Assembly: GCF_046483665.1 (NCBI RefSeq)
Contig: NZ_JAWOCR010000063.1
Location: 1-64,000, forward strand
DNA from: Thiohalophilus sp046483665
GTDB lineage: Bacteria; Pseudomonadota; Gammaproteobacteria; UBA6429; Thiohalophilaceae
Reading direction: 5' to 3'
DNA length: 64,000 bases
The notes below the pieces were generated by a model. It was not told where the DNA came from. It made no database searches and was given only the letters and a program-made list of their open reading frames with translations. The translations under genes and the position numbers were made by a program. This document shows positions 21,778 through 30,972 of this stretch, piece by piece (the first letter of the stretch is position 1; each line of letters opens with the position of its first letter).

Positions 21778-23097
21778 ATGAATTTTCAGCATTTCAAACG
21801 CACCCGGCAAAAGCTCTTCACTCTCATGAAATGGAAAGTGCGGCTGCTGTTCTGGGGTAGCGCACTGACTGTGGGTGCCGTGGCGGCCCTGTTTGCGCTG
21901 GTAGCGGGTACCGCGGATGAGGCCTTTCATCATCTGCATGAACAGCGACCCTGGTTAACTTATCTGCTACCGCCCGTGGGGCTGGCGCTGATCGCGTGGC
22001 TGACCCGGCGCTTTTTCCCGGGCAGTGAGGGCAGTGGCATCCCCCAGGCGATTGCCGCCCTGTCGATGCGCAGACATGCCCTGCGGAGCAAGGTGCTGTC
22101 GCTGCGCGTGGCCGTGGCCAAGATGGTACTGACCACCTTCGGCCTGTTCTGCGGCGCCTCCATTGGCCGCGAGGGACCCACTGTGCATATCGGCGCCTCG
22201 CTCATGTATTCCCTGCGCCGTTTCGCCCCCATGCCGTTACGTGGTCAGGATATGCTACGAGGGATGATCCTGGCCGGTGGGGCCGCCGGGATTTCGGCGG
22301 CCTTCAATACGCCGCTGGCCGGGATTTTGTTTGCCATCGAAGAGATGAGCCGTTCCTTTGAACAACGCAACAGCGGGACGTTGATCATTGCTGTCGTCCT
22401 CGCCGGTATCACGGGGCTGATGATTCTGGGCCCGTATACCTATTTTGGCAGCACTGACGCCACATTGCCCCTATCCGGCGCCTGGCTGGCGGTGATCGTC
22501 TGCGGGGTGGTCGGGGGGCTGCTGGGCGGGCTGTTCGCCACAGCGCTGATTCAGGGGTCCCGTCGCGTGGCCCCCCTGGCCTGGCGTTACCCGGTGCGCG
22601 TGGCCTTCATCTGTGGCCTGCTCATCAGCGTGCTGGGATTTGTCTCCGACGGTCAGAGTTACGGCACCGGCTACATTGAAGCACGGGCCCTGGTAGACGG
22701 CGGCGAGGCGTCACTGCTATTCCCGCTATGGAAGTTACTGGCAACTCTCTCTTCCTATCTCAGCGGCATCCCCGGCGGGATTTTCGCGCCGTCCCTTTCG
22801 GTGGGGGCCGGACTGGGGGCCGATCTGGCGCTGTTGCTACCCCATTTGCCCGCCGCAGCCCTGGTGATGCTGGGGATGGTCGGTTACTTCAGCGGCGTGG
22901 TGCAAACCCCGATCACCGCTTTTGTCATCGTGATGGAAATGACGGACAATTCCGGTATGCTGCTACCACTGATGGCCACGGCGCTGATCGCGCGAGGCGT
23001 TTCGAGCCTGGTCTGTCCGCGGCCAATCTATCAGGCTCTGGCCGAAGCCTATCTGCACAAACAGGATTCCCCGAAGGTCAAAGATGAAAAATCGTGA
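21778..23097 (+). CDS. ClC family chloride channel / Cl-/H+ antiporter
   Basis: About 439 residues, entirely helical and hydrophobic. Selectivity-filter motifs are present: GSGIPQAI, the gating glutamate in GREGPTVHIG, GGIFAPSLSVGAG, and the helix with FSGVVQTPITAFVIVMEM. There are no C-terminal CBS domains. The start is uncertain: ATG 21778 is used, but GTG 21742 and ATG 21826 are in frame and no clear ribosome site separates them. It overlaps the next gene by 14 bp, so the ClC, thioredoxin-like and HemJ genes appear coupled. Confidence 0.92.
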   Translation: MNFQHFKRTRQKLFTLMKWKVRLLFWGSALTVGAVAALFALVAGTADEAFHHLHEQRPWLTYLLPPVGLALIAWLTRRFFPGSEGSGIPQAIAALSMRRHALRSKVLSLRVAVAKMVLTTFGLFCGASIGREGPTVHIGASLMYSLRRFAPMPLRGQDMLRGMILAGGAAGISAAFNTPLAGILFAIEEMSRSFEQRNSGTLIIAVVLAGITGLMILGPYTYFGSTDATLPLSGAWLAVIVCGVVGGLLGGLFATALIQGSRRVAPLAWRYPVRVAFICGLLISVLGFVSDGQSYGTGYIEARALVDGGEASLLFPLWKLLATLSSYLSGIPGGIFAPSLSVGAGLGADLALLLPHLPAAALVMLGMVGYFSGVVQTPITAFVIVMEMTDNSGMLLPLMATALIARGVSSLVCPRPIYQALAEAYLHKQDSPKVKDEKS

Positions 23098-23605
23098 CAA
23101 ATTAATTGCTGTATTTGTGGTACTGCTTATCGGTGCGCTGGCCTGGATCTGGTTCAGCCCCTCCGGCTTGCAACGTGCGCCCGACATCAGCTTCAAGAAT
23201 GTCGAGGGGAAAACGATCAGTTTGCAGCAACTGCACCAGCAGGATCGACCGGTGCTGGTGACTTTCTGGGCGACCTCCTGTCCCGGTTGCATCAAGGAGA
23301 TGCCGCACCTGATCGAGATGTACCACGATCTGGCTCCCCGGGGACTGGAAATCATCGGGGTAGCCATGGACTATGATCCGCCCAATCATGTGATGCGCAT
23401 GCGCGAAGAAAAAGCCATTCCCTATCCCATTGTGCTGGATATCGACAGCGCCATTGCCCGGGCTTTCGGCGACGTCAAACTGACGCCCAGCCATTTTCTG
23501 ATCAACCCCAATGGCCGCATCGTGCATCACAAGATCGGTGAACTGGATATGGAGCGTGTACGCACCCGTATCCTCGCTATGCTCAACTCAAGCTCTCAAG
23601 GATAA
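23084..23605 (+). CDS. TlpA-like membrane-anchored thioredoxin
   Basis: A 173-residue protein. N-terminal anchor/signal about residues 6-22 (LIAVFVVLLIGALAWIWF), then a periplasmic TlpA/ResA-type thioredoxin fold with active site CPGC in TFWATSCPGCIKEMPHL and the cis-proline segment KLTPSHFLINPNG. It probably reduces disulfides in the periplasm, for instance in cytochrome c assembly. The neighbouring hemJ hints at heme-related work, but that is inference. Confidence 0.9.
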   Translation: MKNRDKLIAVFVVLLIGALAWIWFSPSGLQRAPDISFKNVEGKTISLQQLHQQDRPVLVTFWATSCPGCIKEMPHLIEMYHDLAPRGLEIIGVAMDYDPPNHVMRMREEKAIPYPIVLDIDSAIARAFGDVKLTPSHFLINPNGRIVHHKIGELDMERVRTRILAMLNSSSQG

Positions 23606-23611
23606 CGCAAA

Positions 23612-24037
23612 ATGCTCTGGGTCAAGGCGTGGCATATAATCTTCATGGTGACCTGGTTCGCCGGCCTGTTTTATCTGCCGCGCCTGTACGTCTATCATGC
23701 CATGGCGGAGGACACAGCCAGCCAGGAACGGTTCAAGATCATGGAACGCAAACTGTTTTACGGCATCATGACTCCGGGCGCCATCATAACTATCGTACTG
23801 GGATTATGGTTACTGGGTGATTATGCCTGGGCGGCCTATAAAAACAGCGGCTGGCTGCATGCCAAGCTGGTGCTGGTCGGTATCCTGATTATCTATCACA
23901 TCCACTGCGGCAAATTACTGGTCGATTTCAAGCATGACCGCAATACCCGCTCGCACGTTTATTATCGCTGGTATAACGAGTTTCCGGTATTGCTTCTGAT
24001 TGGTGTGGTATTACTCGCGGTAGCCAAACCTTTTTGA
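23612..24037 (+). CDS. hemJ: HemJ-type protoporphyrinogen IX oxidase
   Basis: A 141-residue, four-helix membrane protein with the HemJ signature MLWVKAWHIIFMVTWFAGL at the start, followed by FYLPRLYVYH, and a second conserved block ending HIHCGKLLVDF. The early histidine (WHI) and late lysine are family landmarks. HemJ oxidises protoporphyrinogen IX in many bacteria lacking HemG/HemY. It is 6 bp after the thioredoxin-like gene in the same operon. Confidence 0.92.
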   Translation: MLWVKAWHIIFMVTWFAGLFYLPRLYVYHAMAEDTASQERFKIMERKLFYGIMTPGAIITIVLGLWLLGDYAWAAYKNSGWLHAKLVLVGILIIYHIHCGKLLVDFKHDRNTRSHVYYRWYNEFPVLLLIGVVLLAVAKPF

Positions 24038-24059
24038 TCTTCTCTGGCAGAACGTGAGA

Positions 24060-24640
24060 TCAACACTCGAGACAGAAGATTTCGACTTCCCGCAATTGTG
24101 CCATTGCCCGCTGACAACATTACATGACTATGACTTTTGTCAGATCCGTCGGTTGCGATGGCAACCTCCTCGACCCCGCTCCAGTTAACCTGCTCGCCTT
24201 GTTCCATAAAGGGTAATGAAGCGATCGCATTGGCCACATGGACCAGTGCCATCTGAACCGGAAACAGTTTTGCCTGCCGGCATCTGATCGAAGGCGATAC
24301 ATTCGCGCAGGTTGCTCGATAATCTTCACAATTCCGCCACTGCCTCGCCCGGCTCCTGGGCCTGCAAACCTTAATAGAGACTGTGATGCCAGAGATCCTC
24401 CACCGAAACCCGATCGGTCGGAATTCCATCGAACCTCCGGGTTGCAGCGGTGCCGATCACCAGATCGGGGAGCTGTTGCGAACCGGGCGGGAGACACCGC
24501 ACCCGAGACCGTACCGACCTGGTTGGAGAGGCCATAACAGGACGAGCGTCATCAGGGGGATTGACACTGAATATATAATCCCTCTGTCGAATTTCACCAG
24601 TTCACCCGAACCCGGCTGATAAATTTCCTGAGTTTCAAAC
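24060..24640 (-). pseudogene. Decayed HDOD-domain gene
   Basis: No intact frame exists, but minus-strand fragments line up as an HDOD protein. They are GLSNQVGTVSGAV (near 24530-24490), DLVIGTAATRRFDGIP then EDLWHHSLY and a stop TAA (24464-24367), PGEAVAEL then TGA in place of the usual Trp, RLSSNLRECIAF (24350-24280), and in another frame LFPVQMALVHVANAIASL (24265-24210). The order and spacing match HDOD regulators (xNSPFYG..., FWRHS, HVANAI). At least two stops and two frameshifts are needed, so it is a pseudogene. Its true 5' end is unclear. It lies upstream of the GGDEF-EAL gene. Confidence 0.8.
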
Positions 24641-24736
24641 ACGCAATACCTGTTTGATCAGCGCTGTCTTTCCCCCCGAATTGCTGATAAATTTGAATAC
24701 AACCTTGCCGGTCAACAAGTAAAAACGGGTCCCATC

Positions 24737-27736
24737 GTGAGCTTATCAGCCAGTCACCTTAACGAAATTTACGTCGTTTACGGTTTCTCTTTTCTGTTGC
24801 TTGGATTTATCGTTTTACTTCAGCCCAAGGAAGATCGGGCACTGCCTTTCGCACCGTATCTGTGGCTGATTGGCCTGTTCGGTCTGCTGCACGGGGTGAA
24901 AGAACTTTTTGACTGGTGGCAACTGGCCTATCAACCCCACCACCCGGCCATCGACGCGCTGGACAATGCCCTGCTGCTGATTTCCTATCTGCCCCTGTTT
25001 GAATTCGGGCGACGTATTGGTCGCCAGTTTCGCAGTAACAATACACAAACCCTGCTTCAGCATCCTTTGCCACTCGGCCTCTATACCGGCGCCGGACTCG
25101 GTCTGATTCTCATTACCCTGCTGGCAAGTGAGTTAGACAGTGGTCTGGATGCCGCTATTCGGCTGTTCGTTGGCCTGCCCGGGGCCCTGCTTACCGGTCT
25201 GGGACTGCTCGGCTATTTGCGTGTAAATCATCACTACCTGCCCCGGAGGCAGGCCGGCTGGACACTGAAATTGAGCGCCTACGGATTCATTGCCTATGGC
25301 TTGCTGACCTCGCTGATCATCAGCGACCCGCGGATCGGTCTGGTACTTCCCACGCAAACCCTGTTTCTGGAAGTCACCGGCACACCGATACAATTGTGGC
25401 GGGCGTTGCTCGCCATCATCATCGCGCTTGGCCTGGGTCTGTTTTTGCGCAGCATCAATAACGAGAGTCGTCAGCGTGAGAATGAAACCACCCGCCGTTA
25501 TCTCGAGCTTAACGCTCAACTGGAACAGCGCATCCAGTCCCGTACCCTGCAATTGCAGGAGATCAACGACCAGCTCAATGAAGTGATCGAGGAACAACGG
25601 GCCACGGAACAGGCCTTGCGCAAAAGTGAGCGGGATCTGAACCGGGCCCAGATGATCGCCCATATCGGCAGCTGGACGCTGGATGTCAAACAGAATCTTC
25701 TGGAATGGTCCGACGAAACCTATCGTATTTTCGCCCTTCCAAAAGGCAGAAAACTCAGCTACGAGATTTTTCTGGATGCCGTGCATCCCGAAGATCGGGA
25801 AATGGTCGACCAACACTGGCAGGCCGCACTATCCGGTGCTGACTATAAAATCGAGCACAGAATCATTATCCACGATCGCGTCAAATGGGTACGCGAGCAT
25901 GCGGAACTGGAATTCGACGACCAGGGCGAGCTGATTTATGGTATCGGCACGGTGCAGGACATCACCGACCGGGTCGAGGCACAGCTGGCACTGGAAGAGG
26001 CATTGAAAGAATTACGTCTGTCGGAAAAAACGCAACGGGAATTGCGTCTGCTTGCTGAACGCGAACAGGGCCGTATGGCCGCACTGCTATCAGCGATGAA
26101 TATCGGAATCCTGTTCGAGGATCGTAATCGCGTCGTGGAATATGTTAATCCAGCATTTCGTGCAATGTGGGCCATCCCTGACACCGAGGTACTGGAAAAC
26201 CGCGAAACCGTTACTGTCCTGGAGCATTCCACCCATCGCTTCGCTCGCCCTGATCATGCCTCCAAATACGTCTTGCAGGTACTTGACACCCACGAGATCA
26301 GCGAACGCTTCGAACTGGATCTGTACGATGGACGGGTCCTGACACAGATTTCCTATCCGGTACTGGATAACGATGAACGGGTACTGGGCCGACTCTGGAT
26401 CTATGAAGACATTACCAATGAACGCCAGACTGCCCAGCAACTACTCTATCTGGCCCAGCGGGATCCCCTGACCGGTCTCTGCAACCGACATCGTTTTCAG
26501 GAACAGTTGGATCAGTCAATTATCAATGCCCAGCGGAATAACGCTCGCTTCGCCCTGTTCTATTTTGATCTGGATGAATTCAAATACATTAACGATACCT
26601 TTGGTCACAGTGCCGGTGATTCAGTACTCATTCGTATCGCCAACGAGGTGCAGGCACTGGTACGCGGCGGCGAAACCCTGGCCCGGCTCGGCGGGGATGA
26701 ATTCGCCCTGCTGACGGCGCTGCAAGAGAGCAATGACATCAGCGCTCTGGCCAGTCGCATTGTCAGCGCGGTCTCCGCCCTGCCATTCCGTTTTCGGGGT
26801 CGGCATCTTCGCATGACCACCAGCCTGGGCGTGGCGGTATTTCCGGATCACGGTCTGGATACCGAAGATCTCGTTGCCCGCGCTGACGCGGCCATGTATC
26901 AGGCTAAAAGCCAGGGCAAAAACACCTGGGCTATCTACGATGCGCAACGGGATACCTCGCAAGCAATGGTAGAACGCCTGACATGGAACCAGCGTATCGT
27001 GCAGGCGATGGAGAAGGATTTACTGGAGTTGCACTATCAGGGAATCTACAAAACCAGCGACCACAGTATCAGTCATCTCGAGGCACTGGTACGCATGCGT
27101 GATCCACTCAATCCCGAACAACTGTATATGCCCGGTCAATTTATCCCGATGTCAGAGAAATCCGGCACGATTGTCGAACTGGACCGCTGGGTCATCAAGC
27201 GGGTGATACGAACTCTCTCGGAACTGCCACACCTCCCGGCTATCGCGGTCAACGTCTCCGGCCGCACGTTCGACGATCCTGCGCTGCCTCAATATATCCG
27301 CAACCTGCTCAGAGAATATAAGCTGGATCCACAGCGACTGATTATCGAGCTGACAGAAACCGCCGCCGTCTCCGACATGCAGGATGCTCAGGCCTTCATC
27401 GAAGCGATGCACCGCGCCGGTTGCCGTGTCGCGCTGGATGATTTCGGCAGCGGTTTTTCAACTTTTACCTATCTCAAACACCTTGGCGTGGAAATTCTCA
27501 AAATCGATGGCCAGTTCATCAGCGACCTGCCCAATAATGCGGAGAACCAGGCTTTTGTCAAAGCCATGGTGGGCGTCGCCCGCGGCCTGCACAAGGTCTG
27601 TATCGCCGAGTTTGTGGAAGACGCGGCCACGCTGGAGATGATTCGGGATATCGGTGTTGATCTGGCCCAGGGCTATTATCTGGATCGCCCCGATCCCGAG
27701 CACCCGGCGCTTACGAAAACCACAGACAAAAAATAA
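24737..27736 (+). CDS. Membrane PAS-GGDEF-EAL cyclic-di-GMP regulator
   Basis: A 999-residue protein from a GTG start. N-terminal seven or so membrane helices (about 8-240) act as an unknown sensor, followed by a coiled coil (about 240-295). A PAS/PAC domain (about 300-415, GSWTLDVKQNLLEWSDETYRI) and a second PAS (about 445-560) follow. The GGDEF domain has an intact RLGGDEFALL (near residue 652), and the EAL domain has an intact EALVRM (near 782), ELTETAAV and LDDFGSGFS. The I-site RxxD is replaced by RGGE. Both catalytic signatures look functional, so it may make or degrade c-di-GMP. It is monocistronic. Confidence 0.93.
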   Translation: MSLSASHLNEIYVVYGFSFLLLGFIVLLQPKEDRALPFAPYLWLIGLFGLLHGVKELFDWWQLAYQPHHPAIDALDNALLLISYLPLFEFGRRIGRQFRSNNTQTLLQHPLPLGLYTGAGLGLILITLLASELDSGLDAAIRLFVGLPGALLTGLGLLGYLRVNHHYLPRRQAGWTLKLSAYGFIAYGLLTSLIISDPRIGLVLPTQTLFLEVTGTPIQLWRALLAIIIALGLGLFLRSINNESRQRENETTRRYLELNAQLEQRIQSRTLQLQEINDQLNEVIEEQRATEQALRKSERDLNRAQMIAHIGSWTLDVKQNLLEWSDETYRIFALPKGRKLSYEIFLDAVHPEDREMVDQHWQAALSGADYKIEHRIIIHDRVKWVREHAELEFDDQGELIYGIGTVQDITDRVEAQLALEEALKELRLSEKTQRELRLLAEREQGRMAALLSAMNIGILFEDRNRVVEYVNPAFRAMWAIPDTEVLENRETVTVLEHSTHRFARPDHASKYVLQVLDTHEISERFELDLYDGRVLTQISYPVLDNDERVLGRLWIYEDITNERQTAQQLLYLAQRDPLTGLCNRHRFQEQLDQSIINAQRNNARFALFYFDLDEFKYINDTFGHSAGDSVLIRIANEVQALVRGGETLARLGGDEFALLTALQESNDISALASRIVSAVSALPFRFRGRHLRMTTSLGVAVFPDHGLDTEDLVARADAAMYQAKSQGKNTWAIYDAQRDTSQAMVERLTWNQRIVQAMEKDLLELHYQGIYKTSDHSISHLEALVRMRDPLNPEQLYMPGQFIPMSEKSGTIVELDRWVIKRVIRTLSELPHLPAIAVNVSGRTFDDPALPQYIRNLLREYKLDPQRLIIELTETAAVSDMQDAQAFIEAMHRAGCRVALDDFGSGFSTFTYLKHLGVEILKIDGQFISDLPNNAENQAFVKAMVGVARGLHKVCIAEFVEDAATLEMIRDIGVDLAQGYYLDRPDPEHPALTKTTDKK

Positions 27737-27805
27737 CCCGGGATCCCGCCGGCCATCAGTGGCCGAAAGAAGCCCGGGTCTGTCGCTTGCGGCGACGTGT
27801 CGAAT

Positions 27806-28348
27806 TTAACTTTTGTGAAACTCCTTGAATGCCTTGATCAGCTCAACCGGCTTGTTTTTCTTGTTATCACTGTTAAGGACGTAAATCACGGTTTCACCCT
27901 TCGGCCCGGAAGCGATTTCGGTATAGAAATAGGCCGCATGACCGGTATCGCGCACCGCTTTCATATCCTGGTAGTTATCGAAAACATAAATCCGACCGTG
28001 ACGGTACATTTCGCCATAGAAATTTTCGGGCTGGCGCTTGCCGTCGTAAATTTCCACAGCAGGAATCCCACTGCGTTTTTTCTTGTCTTCACCCGTTAAG
28101 CCAAAGACGATCGTTTCCCCGTTGGGACCGGCACCGATCCGGGTCAGACGATAAGAGGTTTCGCCGTTTTGCATAAATCCGGCGAACGTTTCCCGGTCAT
28201 AGAAAATATGGATGCGTCCGTGGTCGTGGACTTCCAGCAGAAGGTCATCTTTTTCCGAGGTAGTGGTATTGGCGGCACAGGCGGCCATCGACAAGGCGGC
28301 CACAACCAGCAACAGCCGATTGATTTGTCTGGATAAAATAGAGATCAT
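27806..28348 (-). CDS. Lipoprotein with an internal duplication
   Basis: A 180-residue predicted lipoprotein: signal helix 10-20, lipobox SMAAC with Cys24. The mature part consists of two related units, about residues 39-91 and 113-165. Each begins with HGRI(H/Y)(I/V)F and ends with a GP(N/K)GET(I/V) block followed by a Lys-rich DKKK/NKK tail, 74 residues apart. I do not recognise a named family. A structural hairpin (ACCCGGG ... CCCGGGT, 27738-27777) lies between it and the convergent GGDEF-EAL gene and may terminate one or both. Function is unknown, with an envelope location. Confidence 0.85.
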   Translation of the reverse strand: MISILSRQINRLLLVVAALSMAACAANTTTSEKDDLLLEVHDHGRIHIFYDRETFAGFMQNGETSYRLTRIGAGPNGETIVFGLTGEDKKKRSGIPAVEIYDGKRQPENFYGEMYRHGRIYVFDNYQDMKAVRDTGHAAYFYTEIASGPKGETVIYVLNSDNKKNKPVELIKAFKEFHKS

Positions 28349-28446
28349 GATACTTGCTCCCGTTACGGTTTTTGTACATTCGGATTCCGGGAGATAATAC
28401 GATGTATTCTTGACAGTTCTGTTACAGCGTTAAAGATGACTCATTC

Positions 28447-29013
28447 ATGACACCTAAAGACGATTTGATCCGCCACTATCGCTGGCTACGTCAGTACGAG
28501 ATTAACGATTCACACAGCGGTAATGCCTCGGTGCGAGAGGGCAATACTATCTGGGTCACGCCGACCGGCGCCTGTGCGGATACGCTCGAGCCGGATCAAC
28601 TCATTACCTGCGATATTGACGGCACGCTGGGAGAGGATGCCTCGCTGGATGCGCGACTGCATGTGATGGTCTATCAGAAAAACCCGCAAGCCCGCGCGGT
28701 ACTGCACGGTCACGGCGCACACACCGTCGCCCTCACGCTCAACGGCGAGGATTTCACGCCGCCGGACTTCGAGGGGCATTATTATTTCGGCACAGTGCCG
28801 GTACTGAATATCGCTTACGACAACTACCTGGCCGAGGCGCCGGAACAGGTCTCCAACATACTGGCGCGACACAAGATTACCGTGGTACGCGGCCACGGCG
28901 TCTATGCCCAGGCCGAGAGCATCAACCTGGCCTACAAATGGAACTGCTCACTGGAACTGTCCGCCAAAACCGCCTGGCTGGCACGGCTGGCCGGTACCCT
29001 GCCAGACAGTTAA
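28447..29013 (+). CDS. Class II aldolase/adducin family protein
   Basis: A 188-residue protein, single domain. It has the family's substrate loop SHSGNASVREGNTIWVTPTG and metal-binding histidines in VLHGHGAHTVAL and VVRGHGVYAQ, the set found in fuculose-phosphate aldolase and methylthioribulose-phosphate dehydratase relatives. It is shorter than FucA/AraD (about 215-230). No sugar or methionine-salvage genes are adjacent, so the substrate cannot be called. Downstream lies a repeat element. Confidence 0.85.
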   Translation: MTPKDDLIRHYRWLRQYEINDSHSGNASVREGNTIWVTPTGACADTLEPDQLITCDIDGTLGEDASLDARLHVMVYQKNPQARAVLHGHGAHTVALTLNGEDFTPPDFEGHYYFGTVPVLNIAYDNYLAEAPEQVSNILARHKITVVRGHGVYAQAESINLAYKWNCSLELSAKTAWLARLAGTLPDS

Positions 29014-29020
29014 AAGCTTT

Positions 29021-29186
29021 AACGCAGAGGACGCAAAGTTTTATTTTGAATATGTTGTTCTCAGGAGACACAGAACTGCTGAGTCCTGATATATACCCTA
29101 AATTAAAGCTCCATAATTTTATGAGCTACCCGGATGATCAGTTATTTATTATTTCTTTCTCTGCAGTCTCTGCGCCTCTGCGTTGA
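29021..29186. repeat. Inverted repeat pair, AACGCAGAGGCGCAAAG family, copy 1
   Basis: The left arm AACGCAGAGGACGCAAAG (29021-29038) starts 7 bp after the aldolase stop codon. The right arm (29165-29186) reads CTCTGCGCCTCTGCGTT, the opposite orientation. The roughly 125 bp between them are A/T-rich and non-coding. Related pairs lie at 30973-31110 and 45193-45417. Confidence 0.7.
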
Positions 29187-29220
29187 TCTCTTGGGCAGAT
29201 AATAAACGTTTGCCCAGGTT

Positions 29221-29391
29221 TCAGATTTCGATCATTTCGAAGTCTTCTTTGCCCACACCGCATTCGGGGCACTGCCAGTCTTCGGGGATGTCTTCCCAGC
29301 GAGTACCGGGGGCGATGCCTTCTTCGGGCAGGCCCTGTTCTTCATCGTAGATAAAGCCGCAAACGACACACATGTATTGCTTGTATTCCAT
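29221..29391 (-). CDS. Rubredoxin
   Basis: A 56-residue electron carrier. Translation of the minus strand from ATG 29391 gives two CxxCG knuckles (YMCVVCGFIYDEEQG and WQCPECGVGKEDFE) that bind a single iron, with the usual rubredoxin length of about 54 residues. It is divergent from thiD. The rubredoxin / thiD-thiE / hemL neighbourhood recurs in Gammaproteobacteria. Partner enzymes are not visible here. Confidence 0.95.
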   Translation of the reverse strand: MEYKQYMCVVCGFIYDEEQGLPEEGIAPGTRWEDIPEDWQCPECGVGKEDFEMIEI

Positions 29392-29521
29392 GATCACCAC
29401 TACATCGTTGACTGTTTGAGTCGGCTATTATCGCATTTTAGCCGGCCAATAGGAATCGGTTGAATTGTCCGTGCTAGACTCCATGTCGTTGGATTACAGT
29501 CATTTGTCCAGGTTGCTATTT

Positions 29522-30322
29522 ATGTCCGAGTCTCCGATCCCCGTGGTGATGTGCTTCTCCGGGCTGGATCCCACCGGCGGTGCCGGTATTCAGGCCGATA
29601 TCGAGACCCTCGCCAGTATGGGGGGCCATGCCGCGCCAATAATTACCGCACTGACCGTACAGGATACCCGCTCTGCCCACCGCTTTGAGGCCGTGGATCC
29701 CCTGCTTTTAATCGAGCAGGCGCGCGGGGTACTCGACGATATGCCCATCGCCGCTTTCAAGCTTGGGATGCTCGGCAGCGTCGAGGTGATCGAGGCGATT
29801 CATTCGATCCTGACCGATTATCCGGATATCCCGCTGGTCCTGGATCCCGTCCTGACCGCCGGCGGAGGCGGTGAACTGGCGGACGAGGCGATCGTCAACG
29901 CCATGAAAACTCTGCTGATGCCACAAACCACAGTATTGACCCCCAACAGCGAGGAGGCCCGGCGCCTCGCCCCCGGATCCGACACCCTGCATGCCTGTGG
30001 CCAGGCGTTGCTCGATCTGGGCCCCGAATATGTGCTGATCACCGGGGGCCATGAACCGGGGCCGCATATCGACAATCATCTGTATGCCAGCCACCGTCAG
30101 CTGGAAAGTTTCAGCTGGGACCGCCTGCCCCATGCCTATCACGGCTCGGGGTGCACCCTGGCTTCGGGCATCGCGGGGCTGCTGGCCCAGGGACTGGATC
30201 CCTTCGCGGCAATCCACGAGGCCCAGGAGTTCGCCTGGCACGCCCTGCAGCAGAGCTTTCGCCCCGGGACAGGGCAACACATCCCCAACCGCCTGTTCTG
30301 GGCCCGGGACGACGACGAATAA
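29522..30322 (+). CDS. thiD: Hydroxymethylpyrimidine / phosphomethylpyrimidine kinase
   Basis: A 266-residue ribokinase-fold enzyme phosphorylating HMP and HMP-P in thiamine synthesis. It has the N-terminal FSGLDPTGGAGIQADIETL, the central LTPNSEEARRL, and the anion-hole motif HGSGCTLASGIAGLLAQG. ATG 29522 (MSESPIPVVM) is preferred. In-frame TTG 29465 and ATG 29483 would add an unconserved leader. Its stop overlaps the thiE start (TAATG), so the two are translationally coupled. Confidence 0.95.
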   Translation: MSESPIPVVMCFSGLDPTGGAGIQADIETLASMGGHAAPIITALTVQDTRSAHRFEAVDPLLLIEQARGVLDDMPIAAFKLGMLGSVEVIEAIHSILTDYPDIPLVLDPVLTAGGGGELADEAIVNAMKTLLMPQTTVLTPNSEEARRLAPGSDTLHACGQALLDLGPEYVLITGGHEPGPHIDNHLYASHRQLESFSWDRLPHAYHGSGCTLASGIAGLLAQGLDPFAAIHEAQEFAWHALQQSFRPGTGQHIPNRLFWARDDDE

Positions 30323-30945
30323 TGCGGGATCCCCGTTTGCAGGGACTATACGCTGTCACCGACGGCCGGCTCGTCGGCGAGCCGCTGCTCGCCGCTGTGC
30401 AGGCCGCCCTGGTCGGCGGAGTCAGGATTGTGCAGTACCGCGATAAAACCGGCGAGATACATCGCCGTCAAGACGAAGCGGCCCGGCTGGTTAAACTGTG
30501 CCATGAACGGGGCGCGCTGCTGTTGATTAATGACGATAGCGAGCTGGCCCTGGCAGTGGGCGCCGACGGGGTTCACCTGGGCCAGCGCGATACCCCGCTC
30601 AGCGTCGCACGTGAGCAGCTGGGGCCGGACAAACTCATCGGCGTCTCCTGCAACAATCGCCTCGACCGGGCCCTGGCGGCCCAACAGGCGGGCGCCGACT
30701 ACGTTGCCTTCGGCCGCTTCTTTGCCTCTACCACCAAACCCGATGCCCCACCGGCCGAACTGGCGCTGATTGAACAGGCCCGCCAGCAACTCGATCTGCC
30801 CCTCGCCGCCATCGGCGGTATCACCCCCGATAATGCCCCGCAATTGCACACCGCCGGCGCCGACATGCTGGCCGTGGTCAACGCCCTGTTCAGCCAAGAC
30901 GACATCGAAACCGCTGCCCGCCGCTTGAGCCGCTGCTTCGATTGA
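30322..30945 (+). CDS. thiE: Thiamine-phosphate synthase
   Basis: A 207-residue TIM barrel joining HMP-PP and thiazole phosphate. It has the start GLYAVTDGRL, VRIVQYRDKTG, LLINDDSELALAVGADGVHLG, VGVSCNN-like GVSCNNRLDRALAAQQAGAD, DYVAFGRFFASTTKP, and AIGGITPDN near the end. It is coupled to thiD by a one-base overlap. No TPP riboswitch was seen upstream of thiD. Confidence 0.95.
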   Translation: MRDPRLQGLYAVTDGRLVGEPLLAAVQAALVGGVRIVQYRDKTGEIHRRQDEAARLVKLCHERGALLLINDDSELALAVGADGVHLGQRDTPLSVAREQLGPDKLIGVSCNNRLDRALAAQQAGADYVAFGRFFASTTKPDAPPAELALIEQARQQLDLPLAAIGGITPDNAPQLHTAGADMLAVVNALFSQDDIETAARRLSRCFD

Positions 30946-30972
30946 CCTTTTCACCATCCGGCAAGAATTTTT

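Noticed and set aside
29400..29521. TPP riboswitch before thiD
   Set aside because: No THI-box core (CUGAGA / ACCUGAUCUGG-type sequence) is visible in this short interval.
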